Origin: Siphonodentalium dalli
Taxonomy: Eukaryota; Mollusca; Scaphopoda; Gadilida; Siphonodentaliidae
Length of the DNA stretch: 64,000 bases
Direction: 5' to 3'
NCBI GenBank assembly: GCA_032622095.1
Contig: CP136063.1
Coordinates: forward strand, 83,615,980-83,679,979
Positions within the stretch are counted from its first letter, which is position 1. The number at the start of each line of letters is the position of its first letter. The notes below the pieces were generated by a model. That model searched no databases. It saw nothing but the letters and a program-made list of their open reading frames with translations, and had not been told where the DNA came from. Positions 13,451 to 25,135 of the stretch are shown piece by piece. Made by a program: the position numbers and the translations under genes.

Positions 13451-13710
13451 TAAAATAACGGTAATTTTTTTTAACAGCAACATATCAATTCAGCAGGAAC
13501 CAACCGTATTAGCATGACCATTTGACCAGGTGTTGTCGACAATTCTTTGGTTTGAAATTGTAAATGAGTCAAATCGTGCAATTCACCAAATTTGAAATAT
13601 ATCATGAAATGTGTTGCGTGAACAATTTAATATAGTTGGATAGTTTGAATGTTAACTGAGTATATCAATATACAGTCGATACACATTGGGTTCTCTATGA
13701 TGTCCATGCA

Positions 13711-14084
13711 CTATATATATTCTTCCATTTTCCACTTGGCATAGTTGTTAGTATGCCTGGCTATTTCGGCATACTTCGATGGCGAGAACATCAAATTTAA
13801 ATAGTCTAAAGCTGTTGCTGTATCAGTATCGAATTCATCTGGTATAACCGGCCTGTACTTTGGGTAAATGGCGGAAGTGACACCTTTCGAAGTTTATTTG
13901 ACCAGCCAATCGGGTTAGTATTCAAGCTGCTATCGGCGATGGATGTCACATTGTCGCTGCTACCAGGGGGAGATTAATCGTCGTCTGAATCTTCTGATGA
14001 CGAGAAACCGCAATATCCGCTAAAATCGCTATCATCTCCCATTAACATGTCGATCACTTTCTGTTTCGAAAATTTTGCAGCCAT
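13711..14084 (-). pseudogene. piggyBac-like transposase, N-terminal remnant
   Basis: The start codon is at 14,082-14,084 and opens MAAKFSKQKVIDMLMGDDSD, followed by an acidic serine/aspartate stretch typical of piggyBac N-termini. A TAA stop follows at 13,974-13,976 after 36 codons. Further on, a different frame carries DTDTATALDYLNLMFSPSKY and EIARHTNNYAKWK, which fits the start of the piggyBac (DDE_Tnp_1_7) domain, and ends at a TAG at 13,711-13,713. So the gene has at least one stop and one frame change. The catalytic aspartates lie further downstream in the family and are not seen here. Position and strand match the TTAA-flanked ends around it. I am confident of the family and confident that it is non-functional. 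Confidence 0.75.
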
Positions 14085-14284
14085 GTTGTTCGTAAATACT
14101 TAGAATGGTACCACTGATGTTGTCTGTCCCAATATAAACCCCAAGTAACACAGCATGTGTCGCGCGCGATGCCCACGGTGCCACGTTTATTGTTATTAGA
14201 TAGGCAAATAACGAGTTGACATAACCGGGCGGTCTCTATTAGAAACTAACGGGGAGCATATGGGAGAACTCATTAGTACAGTCT

Positions 14285-14434
14285 GGGCCTAGTGTGGCGC
14301 TCTAACGCGCTCGTGGGGAAGTCTGGTAACGCGCTCTTATGCGCTTCTAGGGATATGCTGTGAGGCGTCCACAGGCGCTTATGGGGAAAATAGTGCAAAG
14401 CGTCCAGGGACGCTTATGGGAAGTAAAGAGTTAA
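14285..14434. repeat. Subterminal palindromic repeats of the piggyBac relic
   Basis: Four imperfect copies of a GCG-n6-8-CGC palindrome, each followed by TTATGGGGA or a variant (near 14,303, 14,333, 14,370 and 14,405), are spaced about 30-37 bp apart next to the right end. Subterminal palindromes are known transposase-binding sites in piggyBac elements. The role here is inferred. Confidence 0.5.
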
Positions 14435-14458
14435 ATTGTTAAAAAGGTCGTTTTTGTA

Positions 14459-15430
14459 GGGACATGACAATCTGCGGGATGGGATGGGATATGGGACAAA
14501 ACGACAATCTGCGGGACAGAATTTTAAATTGCGTGGGACGGCCGATGTCTCGAGGAATACAGGGCGTAGGGGCTCATTTTGGTGTCTAACGAAAGGTCCA
14601 CATTCGCCCTATCCACACATCTTAACCCCGCCACTGACCGGACACCGGAAGTTACATTATTCGGTCGACAACTGACCTAACATGGGGTGGAATTTGGGAT
14701 AGAATGACAATCTGCGGGACAGAATTTTCAAATTGCGTGGGACGGCCGATATCTCGAGGAATAAAGCGCGTAGAGGGATCCTTTTGGTGTCTAACGAAAG
14801 GTCCACATTCGCCCTATCCACACATGTTAACCCCACCACTGACCGGACACCGGAAGTTACATTATTCGGTCGACAACTGACCTAACATAAAATGCCACAA
14901 ACACGAAAAAGTGCGTTCGACATTAATGTTTAGAATTTAGATTTCTCGATGAATACGCTAGCAAACAACAAGTTTTAGGTATCAAATAACGCAGTGGAAT
15001 ATTGTGCATTCGTTTTTTGCTACAATATGGCTGTTTCAGTGCGAATATTGTAATGGCGAACATGCAAACACGCGCAGATAAAACAGCTAAAAATAGACTC
15101 GATGTTTACAATTACAGGATCGATTTCAGCTGGTATATTCAATATAATGGGGCGTATAGTATATCAAAATGTAGGATTATACACAGTGAATGTATTTTTT
15201 TCCAAATGAGTCCACTACGCGGTGAAATTGTTGCAGAAATTCGCTCCAAGATATTCGCACTTATTTTTATTTCAGTTGTGACTAAAAGCCCAGATGCCGG
15301 AGCCCGGCGACTAAAAGCCAAGTTACAAAATCGATCAACTGGTTTGAACGAATGAATATGTCAATGGTAAGACTATTCAATAGAATATTCAAATCAAATA
15401 GTGTTTATAGACTTAAAAACTTATGTGTCC
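14459..15430. repeat. Left inverted arm (about 0.95 kb)
   Basis: This stretch is repeated in inverse, with well over 85 percent identity by eye, at 34,216-35,163. It contains a ~203-bp tandem duplication (about 14,497-14,690 and 14,700-14,890) with CAATCTGCGGGACAGAATTT, GACCGGACACCGGAAGTTAC and GGTCGACAACTGACCTAACA, followed by unique sequence that runs straight into the minisatellite. Frames of 60-117 codons occur but are not matched by intact frames in the other arm, so it is treated as non-coding. Confidence 0.85.
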
Positions 15431-16212
15431 GTCATTCATATGCGGTGGAGGTTCTCATATTATCTGCCAGACATACGCGGGGGAGGTTCTCATATTATCC
15501 ACCGGTCATACGCGAGGGAGGTTCTCATATCCTCCGGTCATACGTAGGGGAGGTTCTCATATGAACATATTATCCGCCGGTCATACGCGGTGGAGGTTCA
15601 TATTATCCACCTGTCATACGTAGGGGAGGTTCTCATATGAACATATTATCCGCCGGTCATACGCGGTGGAGGTTCTCATATGAACATATTATCCGCCGGT
15701 CATATGCGAGGGAGGTTCTCATATTATCCACCGGTCATACGTGAGGGAGGTTCTCATATTATCCTCCGGTCATATGTTGGGGAGGTTCTGATATGAACAT
15801 ATTATCCGCCGGTCATACACGGTGGAGGTTCATATTATCCACCGGTCATACGCGAGGGATGTTCTCATATTATCCTCCGGTCATACGCGGGGGAGGTTCA
15901 GATATGAAAATATTATCCGCCGGTCATACGCGGTGGAGGTTCATATTATCCACCGATCATATGCGAGGGAGGTTCTCATATTATCCTCCGGTCATACGTT
16001 GGGGAGGTTCTCATATGAACATATTATCCGCCAATCATACGCGAGGGAGGTTATCATATTATACACCGGTCATACGTGAGGGAGGTTCTCATATTATCCT
16101 CCGGTCATACGTGGGGGAGGTTCTCATATGAACATATTATCCGCTGGTCATACGCGATGGAGGTTCATATTATCCACCGGTCATACGTAGGGGAGGTTCT
16201 CATATCATCCTC
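15430..16212 (+). repeat. Minisatellite array, forward block
   Basis: The unit is about 35 bp (GGAGGTTCTCATATTATCC, then a CCGGTCATACGCG core). A longer variant carries an extra ATATGAAC insertion. About 20 copies. It continues from the left inverted arm and mirrors the array at the right arm. Confidence 0.9.
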
Positions 16213-19200
16213 CAGCGGATAATATGTTCATATGAGAACCTCCCCAACATATGACCGGAGGATAATATGAGAACCTCCCTCGTGTATGACCGGTGGATAA
16301 TATGTTCATATGAGAACCTCCACCGCTTATGACCGGTGTATAATATGTTGATATGAGAACCTCCGCCGTGTATGACAGGAGGATACTATGATAACCTCCC
16401 CCACGTATGACTGGAGGATAATATGAGAACCTCCCTCGCGTATGACTGGTGGATAATATGAGAACCTCCCTCGCATATGACCGGCGGATAATATGTTCAT
16501 ATGAGAACCTCCACCGTGTATGACCGGCGGATAATATGTTCATATGAGAAACTCCCCTATGTATGACCAGTGGATAATATGAACCTCCACCGCGTATGAC
16601 CGGTGGATAATATGTTCATATCAGAACCTCCCCCACGTATGACCGGATGATAATATGAGAACCTCCCTCATGTATGATCGGCGGATAATATGAACCTCCA
16701 CCGCGTATGACCGGCGGATAATATGTTCATATGAGAACCTCCCCTACGTATGACCTGAGGATATGAGAACCTCCATCGCGTATGACCGGTGGATAATATG
16801 AGAACCTCCCTCGCGTATGACCGGCGGATAATATGTTCATATGAGAACCTCCCCAACGTATGACCGGAGGATAATATGAGAACCTCCCTCGCATATGACC
16901 AGTGGATAATATGAACCTCCACCGTGTATGACCGGCGGATAATATGTTCATATCAGAACCTCCCCAACATATGACTGGAGGATAATATGAGAACCTCCCT
17001 CACGTATGACCGGTGGATAATATGAGAACCTCCCTCGCATATGACCAGTGGATAATATGAACCTCCACCGGGTATGACCGGCGGATAATATGTTCATATC
17101 AGAACCTCCCCAACGTATGACCGGAGGATAATATGAGAACCTCCCTCGCGTATGACCGGCGGATAATATGAACATCCACCACGTATGACCGGCGGATAAT
17201 ATGTTCATATGAGAACCTCCCATACGTATGACCGGAGGATATGAGAAACTCCCTCGCGTATGACCGGTGGATAATGAGAACCTCCCTCGCGTATGACCGG
17301 CGGATAATATGTTCATATCAGAACCTCCCCCACGTATGACCAGAGGATAATATGAGAACCTCCATCGCATATGACCGGCGGATAATATGTTCATATGAGA
17401 ACCTCCACCGCGTATGACAGGCGGATAATATTTTCATATGAGAACCTCCCCTACGTATGACCGGTGGATAATATGAACCTCAACCGCGTATGACCGGCGG
17501 ATAATATGTTCATATCAGAACCTCCCCCACGTATGGCCGGATGATAATATGAGAACCTCCCTCGTGTATGACCGGCGGATAATATGAACCTCCACCGTGT
17601 ATGACCGGCGGATAATATGTTCATATGAGAACCTCCCCTACGTATGACCGGAGGATAATATGAGAACCTCCCTCACGTATGACCGGTGGATAATATGAGA
17701 ACCTCCCTCGCATATGACCAGTGGATAATATGAACCTCCACCGGGTATGACCGGCGGATAATATGTTCATATCAGAACATCCCCCACGTATGACCGGAGG
17801 ATAATATGAGAACCTCCCTCGCGTATGACCGGCGGATAATATGAACATCCACCACGTATGACCGGCGGATAATATGGTCATATGAGAACCTCCCCTACGT
17901 ATGACCGGAGGATATGAGAAACTCCCTCGCGTATGACCGGTGGATAATGAGAACCTCCCTCGCGTATGACCGGCGGATAATATGTTCATATCAGAACCTC
18001 CCCCACGTATGACCAGAGGATAATATGAGAACCTCCATCGCATATGACCGGCGGATAATATGTTCATATGAGAACCTCCACCGCGTATGACAGGCGGATA
18101 CTATTTTCATATGAGAACCTCCCCTACGTATGACCGGTGGATAATATGAACCTCAACCGCGTATGACCGGCGGATAATATGTTCATATCAGAACCTCCCC
18201 CACGTATGACCGGATGATAATATGAGAACCTCCCTCGTGTATGACCGGCGGATAATATGAACCTCCACCGTGTATGACGGCGGATAATATGTTCATATGA
18301 GAACCTCCCCTACGTATGACCGGAGGATAATATGAGAACCTCCCTCGCGTATGACCGGTGGATAACATGAGAACCTCCCTCGCGTATGACCGGCGGATAA
18401 TATGTTCATATGAGAACCTCCCCAACGTATGACCGGAGGATAATATGAGAACCTCCCTCGCGTATGACCGGTGGATAATATGAACCTCCACCGTGTATGA
18501 CCGGCGGATAATATGTTCATATCAGAACCTCCCCAACATATGACTGGAGGATAATATGAGAACCTCCCTCACGTATGACCGGTGGATAATATGATAACCT
18601 CCCTCGCATATGACCAGTGGATAATATGAACCTCCACCGGGTATGACCGGCGGATAATATGTTCATATCAGAACCTCCCCCACGTATGACCGGAGGATAA
18701 TATGAGAACCCCCCTCGCGTATGACCGGCGGATAATATGAACATCCACCACGTATGACCGGCGGATAATATGTTCATATGAGAACCTCCCCTACGTATGA
18801 CCGGAGGATATGAGAAACTCCCTCGCGTATGACCGGTGGATAATGAGAACCTCCCTCGCGTATGACCGGCGGATAATATGTTCATATCAGAACCTCCCCC
18901 ACGTATGACCAGAGGATAATATGAGAACCTCCATCGCATATGACCGGCGGATAATATGTTCATATGAGAACCTCCACCGCGTATGACAGGCGGATAATAT
19001 TTTCATATGAGAACCTCCCCTACGTATGACCGGTGGATAATATGAACCTCAACCGCGTATGACCGGCGGATAATATGTTCATATCAGAACCTCCCCCACG
19101 TATGACCGGATGATAATATGAGAACCTTCCTCGTGTATGACCGGCGGATAATATGAACCTCCACCGTGTATGACCGGCGGATAATATGTTCATATGAGAA

Positions 19201-19700
19201 CCTCCCCTACGTATGACCGGAGGATAATATGAGAACCTCCCTCACGTATGACCGGTGGATAATATGAGAACCTCCCTCGCATATGACCAGTGGATAATAT
19301 GAACCTCCACCGGGTATGACCGGCGGATAATATGTTCATATCAGAACCTCCCCCACGTATGACCGGAGGATAATATGAGAACCTCCCTCGCGTATGGCCG
19401 GCGGATAATATGAACATCCACCACGTATGACCGGCGGATAATATGTTCATATGAGAACCTCCCCTACGTATGACCGGAGGATATGAGAAACTCCCTCGCG
19501 TATGACCGGTGGATAATGAGAACCTCCCTCGCGTATGACCGGCGGATAATATGTTCATATCAGAACCTCCCCCACGTATGACCAGAGGATAATATGAGAA
19601 CCTCCATCGCATATGACCGGCGGATAATATGTTCATATGAGAACCTCTACCGCGTATGACAGGCGGATAATATTTTCATATGAGAACCTCCCCTACGTAT
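16213..19700 (-). repeat. Minisatellite array, inverted block with higher-order repeats
   Basis: At about 16,213 the orientation flips and the unit then reads GAACCTCCCTCGCGTATGAC, CGGCGGATAATATGA. Blocks recur as higher-order repeats: near-identical 447-bp segments start at 16,948, 17,621, 18,517 and 19,190, giving periods of 673, 896 and 673 bp. All three frames of one strand are free of stops over long distances, which creates apparent 75-150 codon frames. The same peptide text appears in rotated frames, so I read this as a by-product of a stop-free 35-bp unit and not as a gene. Confidence 0.9.
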
Positions 19701-20027
19701 GGTTTAAACATATTTATTCGCCATATATGCATATAAATACATACATTTGGCAACGGGATTGAAGAACAAGTGCGGGCCACTTATATGCTACTTCTCTCCC
19801 GATCACCAGACAATCAAGTGAAAGAAAAAATGAACATGGCATTGAACAATTATATATGGTATTAAAGTGTATAATGTTAAAATTTGATTGGTTGCTAGTC
19901 TCTCCCAACTTGTTCGAAAGTATCTGGTTACTGTATAGTGTACTGTGCTCATCTATCCTTAATGGTAAGGTGGCAGGACTGTGCAATATGTTCTTATAGA
20001 GCGTTTATGACTATATGGCCCTACTCA
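19701..20027. other. Spacer between satellite and LINE
   Basis: No gene. A TAGAGCGTTTAT motif near 19,997 resembles the inverse of the ACGCTCTTTAT motif found in family Z and in the retroelement. Confidence 0.4.
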
Positions 20028-23000
20028 GAATTATTATTTTTATTATTTTATTTTTTCTTTCTTCCCTAGTAGTCGTCTGCTGTTGAACTTTGTGTGTTCT
20101 CACCCTGGGATGTGTCTCTTATAAAGATTTGGACAGCCTTGAAAATGTCTTCATTATTGGAATTTGATAAGCTTGGGTCTCCAAATAGTAAAGTTTTTAC
20201 TGAATAAATATTGAATCGTAGTAGCTTGTTCAGCAAGTCTACTCTTGGAATAATATGCAATTGACATTGGAAAAAATAATGAAATGCGTTTTCTTCACCA
20301 TCGCCGCATCTACAGGCTTTGGACACCGCAATATAATTGAAGTATTTATCTGATTGGAGTTCACTGCATTCGCACCTGAGTCGACATTGTAAGATATTTA
20401 ATGATCGTTTCCCTGTAGAAAAATACTTAGGAGGTTTAACCGGATTGGGAATAAGTGATTGTCGAAAACATTCATAATTCATGTTTCTTATTTTTTTATC
20501 GCGTTTATTCCAGTCATTTATACACTTGGGCATGAAGGTGGACTCTTTTCTTTTGTAATTGCATTTCATAGGGATAAAATTTGATGCATTTCTGGTATCA
20601 TGGTCATTTCGGGCGCTGAATTTGGATGGTATAAGGTCTGTCAAATAGTTAGGTGTTTTTTCGTTTACTATATTGTGGAATGTCAACACCTGTTTGTAAT
20701 ATCTTCGAGTTTCTAACGTCTCCCAACCTAGTTCGGTCAGAAGTCTAATATTTGGAACTGATCTGGTGCAACCGGTGACTATTCTAGCTGCTTCGTATTG
20801 AACATCTTCTAGATCTTTTAGTAAGTAATCAGGTGCACCAGACCAAACGTTACTAGCGTATTCCATAAGGGATCGAACATGGGATAAATAGAGGGTTTGA
20901 AGTGTTTCACGATTTAGCATTGCTCTTAGTTTACGCAATTGTGACAGGCGTGCGTATGCCCTTGTGCATATATTACCAATGTGTGTGTTCCAAGTTAGGT
21001 TGTCGTCAATATCCAATCCTAGGTGTTTGTGGCTATTAGAGTATTCTAGGGTTACCCCGTCGAATATGATTGTAGGTTTAACAACACTTGGCTTGGAAAA
21101 TAACATTAGATTGGTTTTACTACTATTAAATTGGACACACCAATTTTTAGCCCAGTCTCTGATTTTGTTCATGTCTCTATTGACGGTCAATTGAAGGTTA
21201 TACGTATCACTATCGCTGTTGATTAAACATGTGTCGTCGGCATACAGTCTTGTGCTAGATTTAATTCCATCGGCAATGTCATTAATGTAAATTAAAAACA
21301 TCAGAGGCCCGACTACAGATCCCTGGGGCACACCAGCTGATATTGAGGAGTACTGCGAAAAGCTTGAGTTGACTCTAACTCTTTGCTGTCTATTTTGTAA
21401 ATAGTTTGTCATCCATTTCAGAATATTACCTTTCAAACCATATTTCTCTAATTTTAAAACAAGACCTCGGTGCCAGACTTTGTCAAACGCTTTGGAAATA
21501 TCGAAAAATACTGCACAACTCGTTTGGCCCTCGTCGATTGCACAGTGGATATTATGAATGATTTCAATTAGTTGAAATTCGGTACTATGACCAGGTATAA
21601 ATCCAGACTGATGCTTATATAAAAGGTTGTGGGTTTTCAAATGGCTTAGAATTTCATTAAAAACTAATCTCTCTAGTACCTTGCCGACACAACTTATAAG
21701 AGATATCGGACGATAATTTAAAGGGTCATGCCTATCACCTTTTTTAAAGAGGGGCATCACATCGGCTTTCTTCCAAGCTGTAGGGAAACAACAGCTCTTT
21801 AAAGATAAATTGAATATTATTTTAAGTGGTTTGCAAACTGAGCCATGTGTTTCCCTTAGCATTTTGTTACTTATACCATCGGGGCCCGTGGCTTTATTTG
21901 TGTGTAAAATTTTCAAAATTTTGGATATGTCCTCCTCGGTAGTTTTGATATCTTCTAATTTTTCGGTTGTTCTTTCTGCAAAATTCGGTAATGTCGATTT
22001 TTCATTTTCTAGTGTACTATTTCGCGTGAAAATTGAATTTAAGACCTGTGCCTTTTGATAATCTTCCTCGAAAATTCTGTTGTTAAAGTTTAGTGGGGGA
22101 ATTTTCTCGTCATTGGAGAAATTATTAAGTAATTGTTTAGTGACATGCCAGAATTGTTTTGGCTCATTTACTTTCAAGTTTTCATCTAGGCTAGCTAAAT
22201 ATTTATCTTTGGCTGACTTTTTCAAGTTATTTGTTCTGTTGCGGGTTGCTTTATATTTATCCCAGGCACTAGGAAGATTTGAGCGCAGCGCTTTCTTTCT
22301 GAGGCGGTCGCGTTTCCGAATATGTTTTCTTATTAAACTGTCAAACCATGGTTTGTCATTCTCACGTATAGTAACTGATTGGAATGGGATATATTTGCGA
22401 GCAATTGTTAGGAAAGTGTGAGTAAAAACGTCTACAGTCTGATTTATATCGGAGTGACCTGTGCTCACGAGAATGTCTGACCATTTGATTGCATTAATTT
22501 CGAAGTTCATGCCAACAAAATCTGCTCTGGCATAATTCCAAACATTCCGTTGATATGACTTTTTCCTAGGATTTGGAAATGAAATTTCTACAGATGTTGC
22601 TCTATGGTCTGATAAACCTAGATCAACAGTGGACGGGTTTAGGTAAACTAGACTATCACTTAATAAAATCGGATCTAAGAGTGTTGCTGAGTTCACACCT
22701 ATTCGGGTTGGCTCTTTAATTACGTTCTCAAGGGTCCATTTGCTCATGATTTTTTGAAGCTCACCATCGCGATTTAATAAATTGCAATTTAGATCTCCAA
22801 CCATGACTAAAGACATATTATATGCTAGGGCCTTGGCAATGGATTTGTCAAGATTCGTCCAGTAAGTGTCTAAGCATTCACGCTCAGACCTGTAAGTTAC
22901 GCAGAAAAGAAATTTCTGCCTGGTTCCAATTTCAAACCACAAAATTTCGTCGTCAAAACCAAATTCGGGTAAATATGTATACACAATGCTGGATGCAAAA

Positions 23001-23620
23001 TACACAGCCAGACCTCCTCCGTGTTCGTTTCTATCAAGTCTGAACGGAGCTTGAAAATTGGAAAATAATATGGAGTCGTTATGCACATTTTTATCTAGGT
23101 GCGTCTCGGTAAAGCATACGATATCGTAATCTTCTATATGCTCAGCAAGCTTTGATATTTTGTTTCTGAGACTACGAATATTATAGTGAAATATAGAAAT
23201 AGTTTCTGGTTCCATCGGCCCTGGTTGAACTTCCACGTCATTAGCTATGATAATCAGTAAACTAAACAAAAAGATGAAAGTACCTATGTTTCTGCGCGGT
23301 GTAAGATTCTTTAGATGAGGTGATGACTTGTTTTTTGACTTTGCCCTGCGCCTTCGTAAATTAAAGTATCCGACAACGACCCTGTATTGAACAATATCAA
23401 TATTCATGGATATGGAAAACCCAGAGAGGGAGGGTAAATAGGGTCGTCATCGGATATAATCAGATATGAAAGCACAATCAATTTCAGCAAATGAGCACTT
23501 AAGCATGGAGTAACGAAGAGATTAGCAACAAAATCAAATGAACAAAACAAGAAAAGCATATATACACATATAGCAAAAATAATTAAAGAGGAGTTTTCAA
23601 TCATAAAAGAGCTTACTGTC
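20028..23620 (-). mobile_element. Non-LTR retrotransposon (jockey/CR1-like LINE)
   Basis: One complete frame (20,066-23,407) is followed after its TAG by an almost immediate A-rich tail (AAAAAATAAAATAATAAAA) ending near 20,028, so the 3' untranslated region is only about ten bases. The 5' limit is uncertain. About 200 bases upstream of the start codon hold no recognisable ORF1, so the copy is either 5' truncated or of a single-ORF type. It lies in the centre of the satellite-rich element. Confidence 0.85.
20066..23407 (-). CDS. LINE endonuclease-reverse transcriptase, intact
   Basis: 1,113 codons from an ATG (23,405-23,407) with no stop or frame change. Residues 41-55 are hydrophobic and are followed by NDVEVQPGP (56-64), close to the 2A consensus D-V/I-E-x-N-P-G-P but with Gln at the Asn position. 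The APE-type endonuclease occupies about 71-290 (NIRSLRNK, TETHLD, GDLN, SDHR). The reverse transcriptase occupies about 500-800 (KATGPDGISNKML, NYRPISLIS, DISKAFDKVWH, GVPQGSVVGP and catalytic YADD at 722-725). The thumb follows (HKHLGLDIDDNLTW). A C-terminal Cys/His cluster (CRCG-n7-H-n4-C, about 1031-1047) is probably nucleic-acid binding. The protein would nick DNA and prime reverse transcription of its own RNA in the nucleus. The intact frame suggests recent activity. The jockey/CR1 superfamily is likely; the exact clade is not assigned. Confidence 0.92.
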   Translation of the reverse strand: MNIDIVQYRVVVGYFNLRRRRAKSKNKSSPHLKNLTPRRNIGTFIFLFSLLIIIANDVEVQPGPMEPETISIFHYNIRSLRNKISKLAEHIEDYDIVCFTETHLDKNVHNDSILFSNFQAPFRLDRNEHGGGLAVYFASSIVYTYLPEFGFDDEILWFEIGTRQKFLFCVTYRSERECLDTYWTNLDKSIAKALAYNMSLVMVGDLNCNLLNRDGELQKIMSKWTLENVIKEPTRIGVNSATLLDPILLSDSLVYLNPSTVDLGLSDHRATSVEISFPNPRKKSYQRNVWNYARADFVGMNFEINAIKWSDILVSTGHSDINQTVDVFTHTFLTIARKYIPFQSVTIRENDKPWFDSLIRKHIRKRDRLRKKALRSNLPSAWDKYKATRNRTNNLKKSAKDKYLASLDENLKVNEPKQFWHVTKQLLNNFSNDEKIPPLNFNNRIFEEDYQKAQVLNSIFTRNSTLENEKSTLPNFAERTTEKLEDIKTTEEDISKILKILHTNKATGPDGISNKMLRETHGSVCKPLKIIFNLSLKSCCFPTAWKKADVMPLFKKGDRHDPLNYRPISLISCVGKVLERLVFNEILSHLKTHNLLYKHQSGFIPGHSTEFQLIEIIHNIHCAIDEGQTSCAVFFDISKAFDKVWHRGLVLKLEKYGLKGNILKWMTNYLQNRQQRVRVNSSFSQYSSISAGVPQGSVVGPLMFLIYINDIADGIKSSTRLYADDTCLINSDSDTYNLQLTVNRDMNKIRDWAKNWCVQFNSSKTNLMLFSKPSVVKPTIIFDGVTLEYSNSHKHLGLDIDDNLTWNTHIGNICTRAYARLSQLRKLRAMLNRETLQTLYLSHVRSLMEYASNVWSGAPDYLLKDLEDVQYEAARIVTGCTRSVPNIRLLTELGWETLETRRYYKQVLTFHNIVNEKTPNYLTDLIPSKFSARNDHDTRNASNFIPMKCNYKRKESTFMPKCINDWNKRDKKIRNMNYECFRQSLIPNPVKPPKYFSTGKRSLNILQCRLRCECSELQSDKYFNYIAVSKACRCGDGEENAFHYFFQCQLHIIPRVDLLNKLLRFNIYSVKTLLFGDPSLSNSNNEDIFKAVQIFIRDTSQGENTQSSTADDY

Positions 23621-24920
23621 GGGTGGTTTTCATAAGGATAACGTCATAATAGTCAGTTGAGCAATTTCGTAAGCTGCCAAACATTTATAAAGTAGTGTGT
23701 AATTCTTATATTTAGAAGCTGTGCATGGTGATCTAAAGATATATGTAAAACTCGTTAATTATATCGCTGATGGTTTCATAATTGTATATACATCAAGGAT
23801 GGGCCAGTTACAAGTTATGAACAATAGAGTTCAAAATTCATAGAGTTATCACCCGTATTCGAAAATGCAAGATAAAGTTCAACCCCCTACTCATTCATTA
23901 GTTTAGTTTAATGGACCAAGATCAAAACTCTGTCTCGCGATTCCTGTAAAAAAAAATATTTGAGCACGATGGTTTTTAATATTTCAAGGATATCTAACTG
24001 ATAAATGTTTGTACTACATGTTGTGTGTGGACATACAAGTGAATAGTATAATATAACCCATAAAAGCCTTTGATGAATGCATTTATCGAGATGGGAGTGC
24101 GGCTTTCGACCTTGACATTATGACACCATTGTCTTGAACTTACAGGTTCGCGGGTAAAGATATTGCCCTACTTGACTTGTCGAAGCTATTTAAGCGTGCA
24201 ATTAGGTCGCTTCGGTTTTGTAAATTAAGGTGAACAACGACCGGCCAGCACGGAGAATATGTAAAGTACAACTGAACACGCGAAGTTAAGATGTCTCATG
24301 CACGTGTCGAATCTCTGTATAAGGCATGGATATTTTCAGTTCCAATTCGACGACAATAGTATTATGTATGGGATTATATTATGTTATATTTTGATTTAAA
24401 TCATAACTGTAAGAAAGTTAGACGTAAAACCGTATGTGCTGAACCTCGATAAGTATGATAATTATTCTGTGTGCATGGTGTTAGTATATACTGAGAAGGA
24501 CTAAATATATATATAGGTTAAGCAATAATGTGACATACAATAGAATAGCATTTGACGTATCAATAATATGTATAGTTCGGCATTTATATTTGGTAACGAT
24601 TGAAGCATGGTATGTTTCTTCCGATATCGTCACCTGACACCCCCTTAAGATTTTATAGGTCAAAATTGTTTTTGTTCACACATGAATGTCATGTGGTTTG
24701 GAACGAGATTTTCGGGATTTGTTGATCCGTTGATTCAATGTTCAGTCAGCTGTGTAATGAAAACGTGTGATAAAAAATTTGTGGAAGCTTTCGGTCATGG
24801 ATTACATAAAATAAGAAATGGTTTATTGAAGTAAATAGTTGAATTTCATCACCAAGTGTCACATTCATTGGCTGTTTGAGCACCTGGAATTTGCATGAAT
24901 TTGTCACAACGTTTGTTTTG
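23620..24920. other. Intergenic, nothing recognised
   Basis: No protein-like frame and no repeated unit. The sequence is AT-rich. Confidence 0.4.
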
Positions 24921-24922
24921 TC

Positions 24923-25135
24923 GAGATTGTTATGACCCGTGTAAAATCTGTCTTCTCTATATAGCGACGACAATTTTTGCGGGGTAATATAAGTTTTACA
25001 CGGGGCATACGAGATTGTTATGACCTTGTAAAATCTGTCTTCTCTATATAGCGACGACAATTTTTGCGGGGTAATATAAGTTTTACACGGGGCATACGAG
25101 ATTGTTATGACCTTGTAAAATCTGTCTTCTTGTGG
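24923..25135. repeat. 87-88 bp tandem duplication, 2.4 copies
   Basis: Units start at 24,923, 25,011 and 25,098 (GAGATTGTTATGACC start). The unit is nearly 29 codons long, so on the minus strand the open frame 24,746-25,207 repeats a 29-residue block containing VITISYAPCKTYI. That frame has no ATG ahead of the repeat and no homology I recognise. It might be an exon fragment, but the evidence is weak. Confidence 0.7.

Larger units (their letters stand above)
11655..14434 (-). mobile_element. piggyBac-type transposon relic
   Basis: TTAA stands at both outer edges (11,655-11,658 and 14,431-14,434). Just inside are inverted ends CTCTTTAGTTCCCA and TGGGAAGTAAAGAG, which differ at one base. TTAA targets and ends of the CCCTTT type are characteristic of piggyBac elements. 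The minus strand carries the start of a decayed piggyBac transposase close to the right end, as the family layout predicts. The middle contains repeat family Z sequence (12.94-13.45 kb) and no further transposase that I can recognise, so the element is dead and rearranged. Confidence 0.75.

Noticed and set aside
16948-19636. Four 148-codon repeat proteins on the minus strand
   Set aside because: The peptides are the same satellite read in rotating frames; no promoter, splice or start context.
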